From the NCBI GenBank assembly GCA_047601745.1, contig JASGIS010000001.1, positions 2,728,001-2,792,000 of the forward strand: 64,000 nucleotides of DNA, in the 5' to 3' direction. The DNA is from JAKPAM01 sp047601745 (GTDB lineage: Bacteria > Pseudomonadota > Gammaproteobacteria > Burkholderiales > Burkholderiaceae_E). Within the stretch, counting starts at the first letter, position 1. Every line of letters begins with the position of its first letter. The notes beneath the pieces were generated by a model, which saw only the letters and a program-made list of their open reading frames with translations, did not search any database and was not told where the DNA came from. This document shows, piece after piece, positions 34,755 to 42,516 of this stretch. The position numbers and the translations under genes are program-made.

Positions 34755-35786
34755 ATGGCAGAGCTGCTCACGCTCGGCATCACGCATTACCCCCCGTTGA
34801 CCGGTCCGGACAAATCGATGGCCGGCATCCTCAAAAGGATGTTGGCGAATCCCAATCTTCCGAAGGCGCTGCGGACCCCCGACGGTTGGCCGAGCGCGAT
34901 GCGGGAAGAATGGGGGAGCGACGAGGGAGCCGCTGCCGCCGCGCGGCATCGGGAGCGGCTGCGCGGTGGGCTGCTTCGGGTCCGCGCCGCGCTGGACGAG
35001 TTCAGGCCCGACTTCGTGTTGATCTGGGGTGACGATCAGTACGAGAACTTCCGCGAGGATGTCGTTCCGCCGTATTGCGTCTGTGCGTATCCGTCGTTTT
35101 CGACGCATCCGCATCCGAACAACGTCTGGAACGAGCCGCCTGACAAGGAGATCATTCTCCCCGGCCATCCGGCCGCCGGAAAATTCCTGGCGACGCGGCT
35201 GATCGAGCGCGGTTTCGACACGGCCTACGCATACAAGCCGCTGCACCATGATCTGGGGCACGCGTTTACCAACGCGATCAGTTACCTCGATTACGACCGC
35301 AAGGGATTTCCTTATCCGATTCTGCCGGTCAGCGTGAACTGCTATGGGCGCAAGGTGATCTGCCAGCGCGGCGGAATGCCCAGGCACGAGGTCGAGCTTC
35401 GGCCGGAGGATCTGGATCCGCCGGCCCCCACGCCGAAGCGGCTGTTCGACATGGGTGTCGCGACGGCGCAGATCCTGGCGGATTCGCGTTGGCGGGTCGC
35501 GCTGCTGGCTTCGTCGGGGTGGTCGCATGCGTTCCTGACGCCCAAGACGCACTACCTCTATCCGGATACGCCGGCCGACCAGCGGCTGTTCGAGGCCTTG
35601 CGCTCCGGCGACTTCGACTACTGGCGCGACTACCCGGCGGCGGCCGTCGAAGACAGCGGCCAGCAGGAAGTTCTCAACTGGATGTGTCTGGCGGGGGCCA
35701 TGAAAGGCTTGAACCGCCTGCCCAAGTACACCGAGTTCGTGGACACCTGGATCTTCAATTCGTCGAAGGTGTTCTCGATCGCATAG
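34755..35786 (+). CDS. Class III extradiol ring-cleavage dioxygenase (LigB-like)
   Basis: Iron(II) enzyme of the LigB/DODA superfamily that opens catechol-type rings next to the hydroxyls; 343 residues. It begins LLTLGITHYPPL with a likely iron-ligand His11. Further conserved histidines are in KPLHHDLGHA (164-165) and SSGWSHAF (258), the latter resembling the catalytic histidine region of LigB. It is longer than the typical ~280-300 residues. It is followed after 26 bases by the Rieske alpha subunit. Confidence 0.82.
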   Translation: MAELLTLGITHYPPLTGPDKSMAGILKRMLANPNLPKALRTPDGWPSAMREEWGSDEGAAAAARHRERLRGGLLRVRAALDEFRPDFVLIWGDDQYENFREDVVPPYCVCAYPSFSTHPHPNNVWNEPPDKEIILPGHPAAGKFLATRLIERGFDTAYAYKPLHHDLGHAFTNAISYLDYDRKGFPYPILPVSVNCYGRKVICQRGGMPRHEVELRPEDLDPPAPTPKRLFDMGVATAQILADSRWRVALLASSGWSHAFLTPKTHYLYPDTPADQRLFEALRSGDFDYWRDYPAAAVEDSGQQEVLNWMCLAGAMKGLNRLPKYTEFVDTWIFNSSKVFSIA

Positions 35787-35812
35787 TTCGATCAAACGTT
35801 TACGAGACAGAC

Positions 35813-37156
35813 ATGCAAGATCAAGAAATTCCGGGCCTGATCGTCGACGACGCCGATCGCGCGATCTTTCGAGTCGACCGGCGCAGCTTCACCGATCCCG
35901 ACGTGCTGCGATGGGAGAGGGAACGCATCTTCGACAAGTGCTGGCTCTTCGCCGGGCACGAATCCGAGGTCAGAAAGCCGGGCGACTTCATCACGCGCAA
36001 GGTCGCCGGCCGTTCGATCCTGATCACGCGTGGTCAGGACAAGGTCGTCCGCGCCTTTCTGAACTCCTGCACCCATCGCGGCAATCCGGTCGCGCTGGAG
36101 CCATGCGGAAACGCGCGTGCCTTCACTTGTTTCTATCACGCGTGGACTTTCGACACGAAAGGCTCGCTGATCGGCGTGCCCGGCGAGGATTCCTACGGCT
36201 GCGGTTTCGACAAGAAGGAGATGGGCCTGAAGCCCGTTCCCAGGTTCGACTCTTATCGGGGAATGATGTTCGTTTGTTATGACCCGAACGCCGTCGCGCT
36301 CGTCGATTTCCTCGGGCCCGAAGCGTGCCGGCGGCTGGACTACTTTCTGGATTTCGGCGGCGAAGGCGGTGTCGAGATCGCTCCCGGAACGCACAGCTAC
36401 AGCATGAAGGCGAACTGGAAGCTGCTCGTCGAGAACAGCATCGACGGCTATCACGCGATGTCCACCCATCAGCGCTACTTCCGCAAGTACCTGCCCGACA
36501 TCGGCATGGACCCGTCGAAATGGCTCGCTCAGCGCGAACCCGGCGACAGCCGGGGCCGGTCCCTCGGCAATGGCCACACGGTGATCGAGTCGCTCGACCG
36601 AGGAACACCTCTGACGATCAGCGCGAAAGAAGAACTCGCGCAGATTCGAGCGAGCATGGTCGAACGCTTCGGCGAGGCTTATACCCGGCAGGCGGCCGAC
36701 CACACCCGGAACATTCTGATCTTCCCGAACCTGGCCCTGATCTCGATGTTCAAGACGGTCAGGACCTTCTATCCGGTCGCCGAGAATTACCTCGAGGTCG
36801 ATGCATGGGGCCTGTTTCCCGAGGCCGATTCGCCGGAGCTGCGGCGCAAGCGTCTGGACAACTTCCTTTCATTCCAGGGGCCGGGAGGGTTCGCGACGCC
36901 CGACGACGTATCCGGGCTGGAAGGCTGCCAGCGCGGTTTCGCTTCGCAAAAGGAAGTTCGGTTCTCCGACATCTCGCGCGGAATGAACACGACCGAGCCG
37001 ACCTCCACCGACGAACTGCAGATGCGGTCTTTCTGGCGAAAGTGGCATCGGATGCTGCAAGGCGACACGAGCTTCGCCGATTGCGATGATCATCCGGCCG
37101 AGGCGGCGCTGCGTGCGAAAGAAGCGGCCGAGGCTGCGGCCGAGCGGAGCGTTTGA
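35813..37156 (+). CDS. Rieske aromatic-ring hydroxylating dioxygenase, alpha subunit
   Basis: Catalytic subunit, 447 residues. The Rieske 2Fe-2S site is Cys86/His88 (CTHRGNP) and Cys106/His109 (CFYH). The mononuclear iron site is Asp211, His214 and His219 in NSIDGYHAMSTHQ, with Asn208 at the usual bridging neighbourhood. ATG 35813 is chosen because the conserved N-terminal region starts there. The beta subunit and reductase follow immediately. The overall pattern is like benzoate/anthranilate-type oxygenases, but the substrate cannot be read from the sequence. Confidence 0.93.
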   Translation: MQDQEIPGLIVDDADRAIFRVDRRSFTDPDVLRWERERIFDKCWLFAGHESEVRKPGDFITRKVAGRSILITRGQDKVVRAFLNSCTHRGNPVALEPCGNARAFTCFYHAWTFDTKGSLIGVPGEDSYGCGFDKKEMGLKPVPRFDSYRGMMFVCYDPNAVALVDFLGPEACRRLDYFLDFGGEGGVEIAPGTHSYSMKANWKLLVENSIDGYHAMSTHQRYFRKYLPDIGMDPSKWLAQREPGDSRGRSLGNGHTVIESLDRGTPLTISAKEELAQIRASMVERFGEAYTRQAADHTRNILIFPNLALISMFKTVRTFYPVAENYLEVDAWGLFPEADSPELRRKRLDNFLSFQGPGGFATPDDVSGLEGCQRGFASQKEVRFSDISRGMNTTEPTSTDELQMRSFWRKWHRMLQGDTSFADCDDHPAEAALRAKEAAEAAAERSV

Positions 37157-37158
37157 TC

Positions 37159-37656
37159 ATGGAAACCGCTTCGGTGAACGGCCTGGGCAGGCAGGAGGTC
37201 GAGGACTTCCTGATCCGGGAGACCGCGCTGCTCGACGAGTGGCGATTGGAAGAATGGTTGCAGCTCGTCGAGGTCGGCGGAAAGTACCTGGTGCCTTCGC
37301 TCACCGTATTGAAGGGCGATCCCGACCAGGCGCTGTTCCTGGTGGCCGACGACTATACGTCGCTCAAGTCCCGGGTCGCGCAGTTGATCGGACGCTCGAC
37401 CTGGGCCGAAACGCCGAGATCGCGTACCCGGCATTTCGTCTCGAACGTGCGGATCCTGGGCGTCCAGGACGACGTGGCGACGGTCACCGCGAACTTCACG
37501 GTCTGGCGCTTCCAGATGGGAGCCAGCGACCCGTACGTCGGAAAGTACGTGCACAAGATCGTACGGACGCCGGCCGGCCTGAAGTTTCGCGAGCGTCGCT
37601 GCGAACTCGATCTGGAACACCTTAGGCCCCACGGGAAACTGAGCATCATTCTCTGA
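37159..37656 (+). CDS. Rieske dioxygenase, beta subunit
   Basis: Small structural subunit of the ring-hydroxylating oxygenase, 165 residues with the SnoaL-like/NTF2 fold pattern. It begins QEVEDFLIRETALLDEWRLEEWL and later has SRTRHFVSNVRI, VTANFTVWRF and a C-terminal KFRERRCELDLEHL. The start at 37159 lies 2 bases after the alpha stop; an overlapping TTG at 37153 is less likely. It pairs with the alpha subunit, presumably as an alpha3beta3 hexamer. Confidence 0.91.
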   Translation: METASVNGLGRQEVEDFLIRETALLDEWRLEEWLQLVEVGGKYLVPSLTVLKGDPDQALFLVADDYTSLKSRVAQLIGRSTWAETPRSRTRHFVSNVRILGVQDDVATVTANFTVWRFQMGASDPYVGKYVHKIVRTPAGLKFRERRCELDLEHLRPHGKLSIIL

Positions 37657-37664
37657 ATCGCGGC

Positions 37665-38669
37665 ATGGATGCGAACAAAGTCTTGTCGGAAATGCAGGCC
37701 GACCCTTCGACGCCGGCGGGGTTCGAGGTCGAGGTGGTCGCCTGCCGGGACGTCGCGACCGACGTCCGATACCTGGAGCTGCAGCGGCGTGATGGACACC
37801 CCCTTCCGGCGTTCGAGGCGGGCGCTCATGTCGATCTCCATCTGGGCGGTCTGGTGCGGCAGTACTCCCTTTGCAACGGACCGTCGGATCGCGGCGTGCT
37901 GCAGCTCGCCGTCAAGCTCGAACCCCGATCCAGGGGCGGATCCGAAGCCGTCCACAAGAACCTGAAGCTCGGATCGGTGCTGACGGTGACGGGACCGAGA
38001 AACCATTTCCGGCTCGTCGAAAGCGAAGCGCCCGCGGTTCTGCTGGCTGCCGGGATCGGCATCACGCCGTTGCTGGCGATGGCGAGGACGTTGCGAGCCG
38101 GTCGCAAGCCGTTCGATCTCCACTACTTCGCGAGATCGGAGGCGTTCGCGGCTTTCCATCAGGAGCTGCTCGGCGCCGGCAGCGGCGAGCGCGCTCGTTC
38201 GTACTATGGATTGACGGCGGATCGAACCGCCGAGGCCTTGCGCGCCTGCTTCGACGAGGTCGCCGAGGGGTCGCAGGTCTATATCTGCGGACCGCGTCCG
38301 TTCATGGATGCGGCGATCGCGCTCGCGCAGGCGAGGGTCGGCAACGCGAATACGCACTATGAGTTCTTTTCCGCGGATCCTTCGCTGGCCGCCCTGCCGC
38401 AGGATGCCTTCGATGTCCGCTGCGCGAAGAGCGGAAAGACCGTCTCGGTGCCGAGCGGCGTTTCGATCGCCGATGCACTGAGCCGGATCGCCGTCAAGGT
38501 CGAGGTGATGTGCGAGCAGGGCGTCTGCGGCACCTGCCTGACCCGCGTCATATCCGGCCGCCCCGACCATCGGGACAGTTTCCTGACCGATGAGGAGCGC
38601 GAGTCCGGCGAGCTGATGCTGATCTGCTGCTCGCGTTCGCGGGATCCGTTGCTCGTGCTCGATATCTGA
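37665..38669 (+). CDS. Oxygenase reductase (flavin, NAD and C-terminal 2Fe-2S)
   Basis: Electron-transfer partner, 334 residues. Domains in order: flavin domain with RQYSLCNGP (65-73), NAD domain with GIGITPLLAMA (130-140), and a C-terminal plant-type ferredoxin with Cys283, Cys288, Cys291 and Cys321. This is the phthalate-dioxygenase-reductase/VanB layout. It follows the beta gene by 8 bases and should feed electrons directly to the Rieske centre, with no separate ferredoxin gene nearby. Confidence 0.92.
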   Translation: MDANKVLSEMQADPSTPAGFEVEVVACRDVATDVRYLELQRRDGHPLPAFEAGAHVDLHLGGLVRQYSLCNGPSDRGVLQLAVKLEPRSRGGSEAVHKNLKLGSVLTVTGPRNHFRLVESEAPAVLLAAGIGITPLLAMARTLRAGRKPFDLHYFARSEAFAAFHQELLGAGSGERARSYYGLTADRTAEALRACFDEVAEGSQVYICGPRPFMDAAIALAQARVGNANTHYEFFSADPSLAALPQDAFDVRCAKSGKTVSVPSGVSIADALSRIAVKVEVMCEQGVCGTCLTRVISGRPDHRDSFLTDEERESGELMLICCSRSRDPLLVLDI

Positions 38670-38728
38670 GCCGTCGGTGCGCCGACGCTGTTTCTTCATC
38701 AACCATCGATCGAATCTAGGAGCTTGGC

Positions 38729-39580
38729 ATGACGCAGATCACTGACGCTTCGTCCGGTAAGCGTGCGAGGATCAAGGAAGGAAAGCTGGATCAGCAGATC
38801 TACTACAACGACGCAGGGCAGGGCGAGACGGTCGTCATGATCCACGGCGGCGGCCCGGGCGCGACCGGATGGAGCAACTATTCGCGCAATATCGGCGCTT
38901 TCGTCGACGCCGGTTACCGCGTTCTCCTGATCGATTGCCCGGGCTTCGGGCGCTCCGACCCGGTCATCGTCGATGAACCGCGGGACATTCCGAACGCCGC
39001 CGCCGTCAAAGGCCTGCTGGACGTTCTCGGGATAGACAAGGCGCACCTGGTCGGCAACTCGATGGGCGGCGCATCATCGATGCGGTTCGCGCTCGCTTAC
39101 CCCGACAGGATCGGCAAGCTGGTTCTCATGGGGCCGGGAGGATGCGGACAAAGCTTCATGACCCCTCAACCGCTGGAGGGCATCAAGCATCTCGTCAATC
39201 TGTTCGCGAACCCTTCGCTGGAGGGCCTCAATCGCATGATCGACGTTTTCGTCTACGACCGCAGCTCGGTCACCGACGAGCTCGTCAACGGTCGCTTCGA
39301 GTCGATGATGCGGAACGATGGAATCCACCTGAAGAACTGGGTCGCGAGCCGCGCGAAGGCCGGTCACGAAGACCTGTCGCCGCGGTTCCCCGAGATCAAG
39401 GCGAAGACCTTGTGCACGTGGGGACGCGACGACCGTTTCGTGCCGCTGGATCATGGCCTGAAGATCGTCCACGGAATTCCCGATTCCCGGCTCCACGTCT
39501 TCAGCCGCTGCGGTCATTGGGCGCAATGGGAGCATGCCGACGAGTTCAATCGGCTGGTCATCGATTTCCTGAAGAACTGA
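38729..39580 (+). CDS. Meta-cleavage product hydrolase (BphD/MhpC-like)
   Basis: Alpha/beta hydrolase that splits the carbon-carbon bond of the ring-fission product; 283 residues. It has the oxyanion motif HGGGPGATGWSNYSRN, nucleophile Ser111 (GNSMGG), acid Asp near 234-235 (GRDDRF) and catalytic His263 (CGHWAQWEHADEF). The C-terminal stretch is very like BphD enzymes. A clear ribosome site (taggagctt) precedes the ATG. Products would be a carboxylic acid and 2-hydroxypenta-2,4-dienoate, which feeds MhpD. Confidence 0.91.
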   Translation: MTQITDASSGKRARIKEGKLDQQIYYNDAGQGETVVMIHGGGPGATGWSNYSRNIGAFVDAGYRVLLIDCPGFGRSDPVIVDEPRDIPNAAAVKGLLDVLGIDKAHLVGNSMGGASSMRFALAYPDRIGKLVLMGPGGCGQSFMTPQPLEGIKHLVNLFANPSLEGLNRMIDVFVYDRSSVTDELVNGRFESMMRNDGIHLKNWVASRAKAGHEDLSPRFPEIKAKTLCTWGRDDRFVPLDHGLKIVHGIPDSRLHVFSRCGHWAQWEHADEFNRLVIDFLKN

Positions 39581-39593
39581 GCCGCGAACGCCG

Positions 39594-40607
39594 ATGAGTC
39601 AGACATCGACCATTGAAGCCTCCGTTCGCGGGTCGGCCACCCGTCGAAGGATCCTGAAGACGGGCGGCGCCGCGACCGTCCTGGCCTTGTCCGGAGGACT
39701 CCGCGCGCAGGGCGGGGACTGGCCGCGCCGGCCGGTCCGCCTGATCGTCCCCGTGGCTCCCGGGGGCGTCTACGACGCTCAGGCGAGAATCGTCGCGGAG
39801 AAGCTCTCGGCGATACTCGGTCAGCAGGTCCTCGTGGAGAACAAGCCGGGCGCGGAGAGCAAGATCGGCATGGCCGCGGTCGCCAATGCCGATCCGGACG
39901 GATACACGATTCTGATGTGCGGCAGCACCATGGTGCATGCGGTGGTCTTCAACCAGGACGCGCATCTGAAGCTCTCGCAATTCACGCCCCTGGGTATGTG
40001 CTCGTGGCTGCCGATAGGGTTCGGCACGAACGCGGCCATCCCCGCCGAGTCGCTCGGGGAGTTCGTCCGCTATGCAAAGGATCGTCCGGGCCAGTTGGCG
40101 TACGGGTCGATCGCCCTGTCGACGCGGGGAATCGGCGAGGCGTTCAAGCTCGCCGCGGGTATCGACCTGATCCATATCGGATACAAGGGGGAGTCGCCGC
40201 TGACGACGGACCTGATCGCGGGGCATGTGCCGACCGGCTTCATGACGTCCGGCGGCTTCAAGCAATGGTACGGCAACGGCGGGAAGATCCGATGGCTCGC
40301 GGTGACCACTCCGAAGCGGATGACCCGATTCCCGGATGTTCCGACGTTCGTCGAGTCGGGCTATCCGACGATGGATCTGTCTGCGTGGCTCGGTTTCTCG
40401 GCGCCGTCGAAGACGCCTAAGGAGATCGTGGCACGGCTGTCCCAGGCGATCGGTGAAGCGATGGCGGCACCCGACGTGGGGAGCAGGATCCTCGACCTCG
40501 GGGTCGAGCCGCACTACCTGCCGGCCGACGGCTTCGCGGGATTCATGGACGAGGAGTTGGACAAGTGGACCCGGCTGCAGCGGGAGACGGGCCTGGAAAT
40601 CAGCTAG
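39594..40607 (+). CDS. Bug-family solute receptor (tripartite tricarboxylate transporter type)
   Basis: Second TctC/Bug receptor, 337 residues. An N-terminal twin-arginine-like signal (TRRRILKTGGAATVLALSGG) is followed by WPRRPVRLIVPVAPGGVYDAQAR and ENKPGAESKIGMAAVANADPDG. The signal carries R-R-x-I-L-K, so Tat export is possible. It is 13 bases after the hydrolase, consistent with co-transcription and uptake of the pathway substrate. No membrane subunits are close by. Confidence 0.91.
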   Translation: MSQTSTIEASVRGSATRRRILKTGGAATVLALSGGLRAQGGDWPRRPVRLIVPVAPGGVYDAQARIVAEKLSAILGQQVLVENKPGAESKIGMAAVANADPDGYTILMCGSTMVHAVVFNQDAHLKLSQFTPLGMCSWLPIGFGTNAAIPAESLGEFVRYAKDRPGQLAYGSIALSTRGIGEAFKLAAGIDLIHIGYKGESPLTTDLIAGHVPTGFMTSGGFKQWYGNGGKIRWLAVTTPKRMTRFPDVPTFVESGYPTMDLSAWLGFSAPSKTPKEIVARLSQAIGEAMAAPDVGSRILDLGVEPHYLPADGFAGFMDEELDKWTRLQRETGLEIS

Positions 40608-40682
40608 TGTGAACGGGCCCTCGTCTTGCAAGTTCGGAGGCGGGCCGATCGTACCGAGCCCGCGGCCGGGACGCCGGCGATA

Positions 40683-41588
40683 CTAAGCCTTTCGACGCGC
40701 CTCCATTTCCCGGATCAGGCGACGGGCGTCATCCCCTTCGGGAATCGGCTCGCCGCTGTCGCGCCACTGGATCGCCGCCTTGAAGCCGTTCTCCTGCGCA
40801 TAGCGGCGGAACCACAGGCCTTCCGGGTTGTGGCGCGTGATGCCGTCGAACACGGTCGCCATCGTCTGCGCCTGTTCCAGCCCCATCGTCAGCATGACCT
40901 GATTGACGACCAGCTTGTGCATGGCCAACTGGCCCCGGGGCACGCCGGCGATCCGGTTCGCCAGCTTCATCGTCGCTTCGTCGAGCTGGTCGAGCGGCAC
41001 CGCCTCGGTCGCCAGGCCCCATTCGGCCGCGGTGCGCCCGTCGATCATGTCGCCGCTGAACATGACTCGCTTGGCCCGCATCGGGCCGAGCCGGAACGCC
41101 CACATGGCGGTCGTCGGGCATCCCCAGACGCGGGTCGGCATGTAGCCGATCCTGGCGTCGTCGGCCATGACCAGCAGATCGCAGCACAGCGCGATGTCGC
41201 TGCCGCCGGCGACGGCGTGTCCGTGCACCTTGGCGATCGTCGGCTTGCTGCACCGCCAGAGGCTCATGAAGTCCTCGGTGTACTGCTTCATGTGCGCGTA
41301 GTCGAGCATCGGGTCCCAGGGGTAAGCCTCCTGCTGGCCCGGATGGTCGTCGAGAACCTGCTCCGCGGTCAGCTTCAGGTCATAACCGCCGCAAAAGCCC
41401 TTGCCCGCGCCTTCGACGATGATGACGTGGATCTCGGGGTTCGCCTGCGCCCATTCGACGGCCGCCCGGATCTCCGCGGGCATCCGCGAAGTGATCGCGT
41501 TGAATCGCTCCGGACGGTTGAGCAGCAGGCGCGCGACGCGAGGATTCCGTGCGTCCTGCGTGATGGCGATCGTCGTGAAGTCGGGCAT
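40683..41588 (-). CDS. Crotonase-superfamily protein (enoyl-CoA hydratase-like)
   Basis: A 301-residue member of the enoyl-CoA hydratase/isomerase superfamily. The first oxyanion-hole element is GAGKGFCGGYDLK and the second HGHAVAGGSDIALCCDL. The two glutamates used by true hydratases appear to be replaced: Asp occupies the GGSD position, and the PE pair is MPTRVWGC. It may therefore catalyse another crotonase reaction. ATG 41588 is fixed by a strong ribosome site (aaggagacg). It is divergent from a TetR gene across two matching palindromes. Confidence 0.85.
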   Translation of the reverse strand: MPDFTTIAITQDARNPRVARLLLNRPERFNAITSRMPAEIRAAVEWAQANPEIHVIIVEGAGKGFCGGYDLKLTAEQVLDDHPGQQEAYPWDPMLDYAHMKQYTEDFMSLWRCSKPTIAKVHGHAVAGGSDIALCCDLLVMADDARIGYMPTRVWGCPTTAMWAFRLGPMRAKRVMFSGDMIDGRTAAEWGLATEAVPLDQLDEATMKLANRIAGVPRGQLAMHKLVVNQVMLTMGLEQAQTMATVFDGITRHNPEGLWFRRYAQENGFKAAIQWRDSGEPIPEGDDARRLIREMEARRKA

Positions 41589-41616
41589 GCGCGTCTCCTT
41601 GTCGAAGCATGATTGG

Positions 41617-41632
41617 CAGTCAGCGTTGACTG
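41617..41632. promoter_or_regulatory. Palindromic operator 1 (CAGTCAnnnTTGACTG)
   Basis: An exact match to the 16-base pattern CAGTCAnnnTTGACTG, 28 bases upstream of the crotonase start. Its twin is 34 bases away. Shared sequence, symmetry and position between divergent genes mark it as a TetR-type operator. Confidence 0.78.
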
Positions 41633-41650
41633 TAAGCGGATGAGCTTCGA

Positions 41651-41666
41651 CAGTCAAAATTGACTG
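41651..41666. promoter_or_regulatory. Palindromic operator 2 (CAGTCAnnnTTGACTG)
   Basis: Second copy of the palindrome with 7-base arms, 16 bases before the TetR start. It lies in the spacer of a possible promoter (tcgaca at 41647 and tagaat at 41671), so binding would repress the regulator's own gene. That promoter would place transcription start at or very near the ATG at 41683. Confidence 0.75.
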
Positions 41667-41682
41667 TCACTAGAATGGGCGC

Positions 41683-42333
41683 ATGAAAGGATCCGACCGT
41701 CCCGAACACCGGCGCAACAGCAGGGAACTGCAACGGGCAGCGACCCGGCAGCGGCTGTTGGCGGCCGCCGTCGCTTCGCTGGTCGAACTCGGTGTCGCCC
41801 GGACCACGACGCTCGAGGTCCAGAAGCGGGCCGGCGTCAGCCGGGGCGCGCTGCTGCATCACTTTTCGACGCACGCGGAGCTGCTGGCGTCGACGGTGGC
41901 GGAACTCGTGCGCCGCAACGAGCAAGCGGTCGCGCGAATGCAGGCGCTCCATCGGTCGGAGAAGGATCCGGTCGTGCGCGCGATCAAATGCCTGGCGGAC
42001 ACGACCATCCAGCCGTCCTTCATGGCCGAGCTGGAACTCTGGGCGGTGGCCCGCACCGACACTCAGCTTCGGGAGGCGCTGTTGACCGCCGAACGCGGCG
42101 CTCGCGACGATCACGAGCGGGTGATCGAAGAACTGTTCGCTTCGGTCAGAGATCGGCCGGCCTACGCGCAGGTCGTCGCGCTGACGACCGATTTCGCGCG
42201 AGGGCTCGCGCTGTCGGGGGTGCTGCGTTCGGACCCCGGGGAACGCAAGCGGCGGCTGGCCTCGTGGATCTGGGCCGTCAGGATCCTGCTCGAGCAGACC
42301 GAGCCGCCGGCCGACGCCAGACCGCCGCGCTGA
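41683..42333 (+). CDS. TetR family transcriptional regulator
   Basis: A 216-residue regulator with an N-terminal helix-turn-helix (LGVARTTTLEVQKRAGVSRGALLHHFSTHAEL, about residues 36-67) and a helical ligand domain. No classical ribosome site precedes the ATG, which fits a short or absent leader. It is divergent from the crotonase gene, and the two palindromes between them are its likely operators; the ligand may be an acyl-CoA (inference from the neighbour). Confidence 0.9.
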   Translation: MKGSDRPEHRRNSRELQRAATRQRLLAAAVASLVELGVARTTTLEVQKRAGVSRGALLHHFSTHAELLASTVAELVRRNEQAVARMQALHRSEKDPVVRAIKCLADTTIQPSFMAELELWAVARTDTQLREALLTAERGARDDHERVIEELFASVRDRPAYAQVVALTTDFARGLALSGVLRSDPGERKRRLASWIWAVRILLEQTEPPADARPPR

Positions 42334-42386
42334 GGCGTCCGGGGTAGCGCTCGTCGCCGCAGCCGGCTTCCAGCATCTGGCCCCCG

Positions 42387-42472
42387 GCACTCGGTACCCA
42401 GCACTCAGTACCTAGCACTCGGTGCCCAGACTCGGTGCCCAGCACTCGGTGCCCGGCCCCTGGCACCCGGCA
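42387..42472. repeat. Imperfect ~15-bp tandem repeat (cagcactcggtgcc)
   Basis: About five imperfect copies of cagcactcggtgcc and variants (cactcggtaccca, cactcagtaccta, actcggtgcccag) fill the space between the TetR gene and a convergent SDR gene. It has no coding sense and no hairpin-T terminator. Confidence 0.8.
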
Positions 42473-42516
42473 TCCGAGTTCCGTCACCGTCCCGCCGGGA
42501 GAGACGCAGCGCGCGT

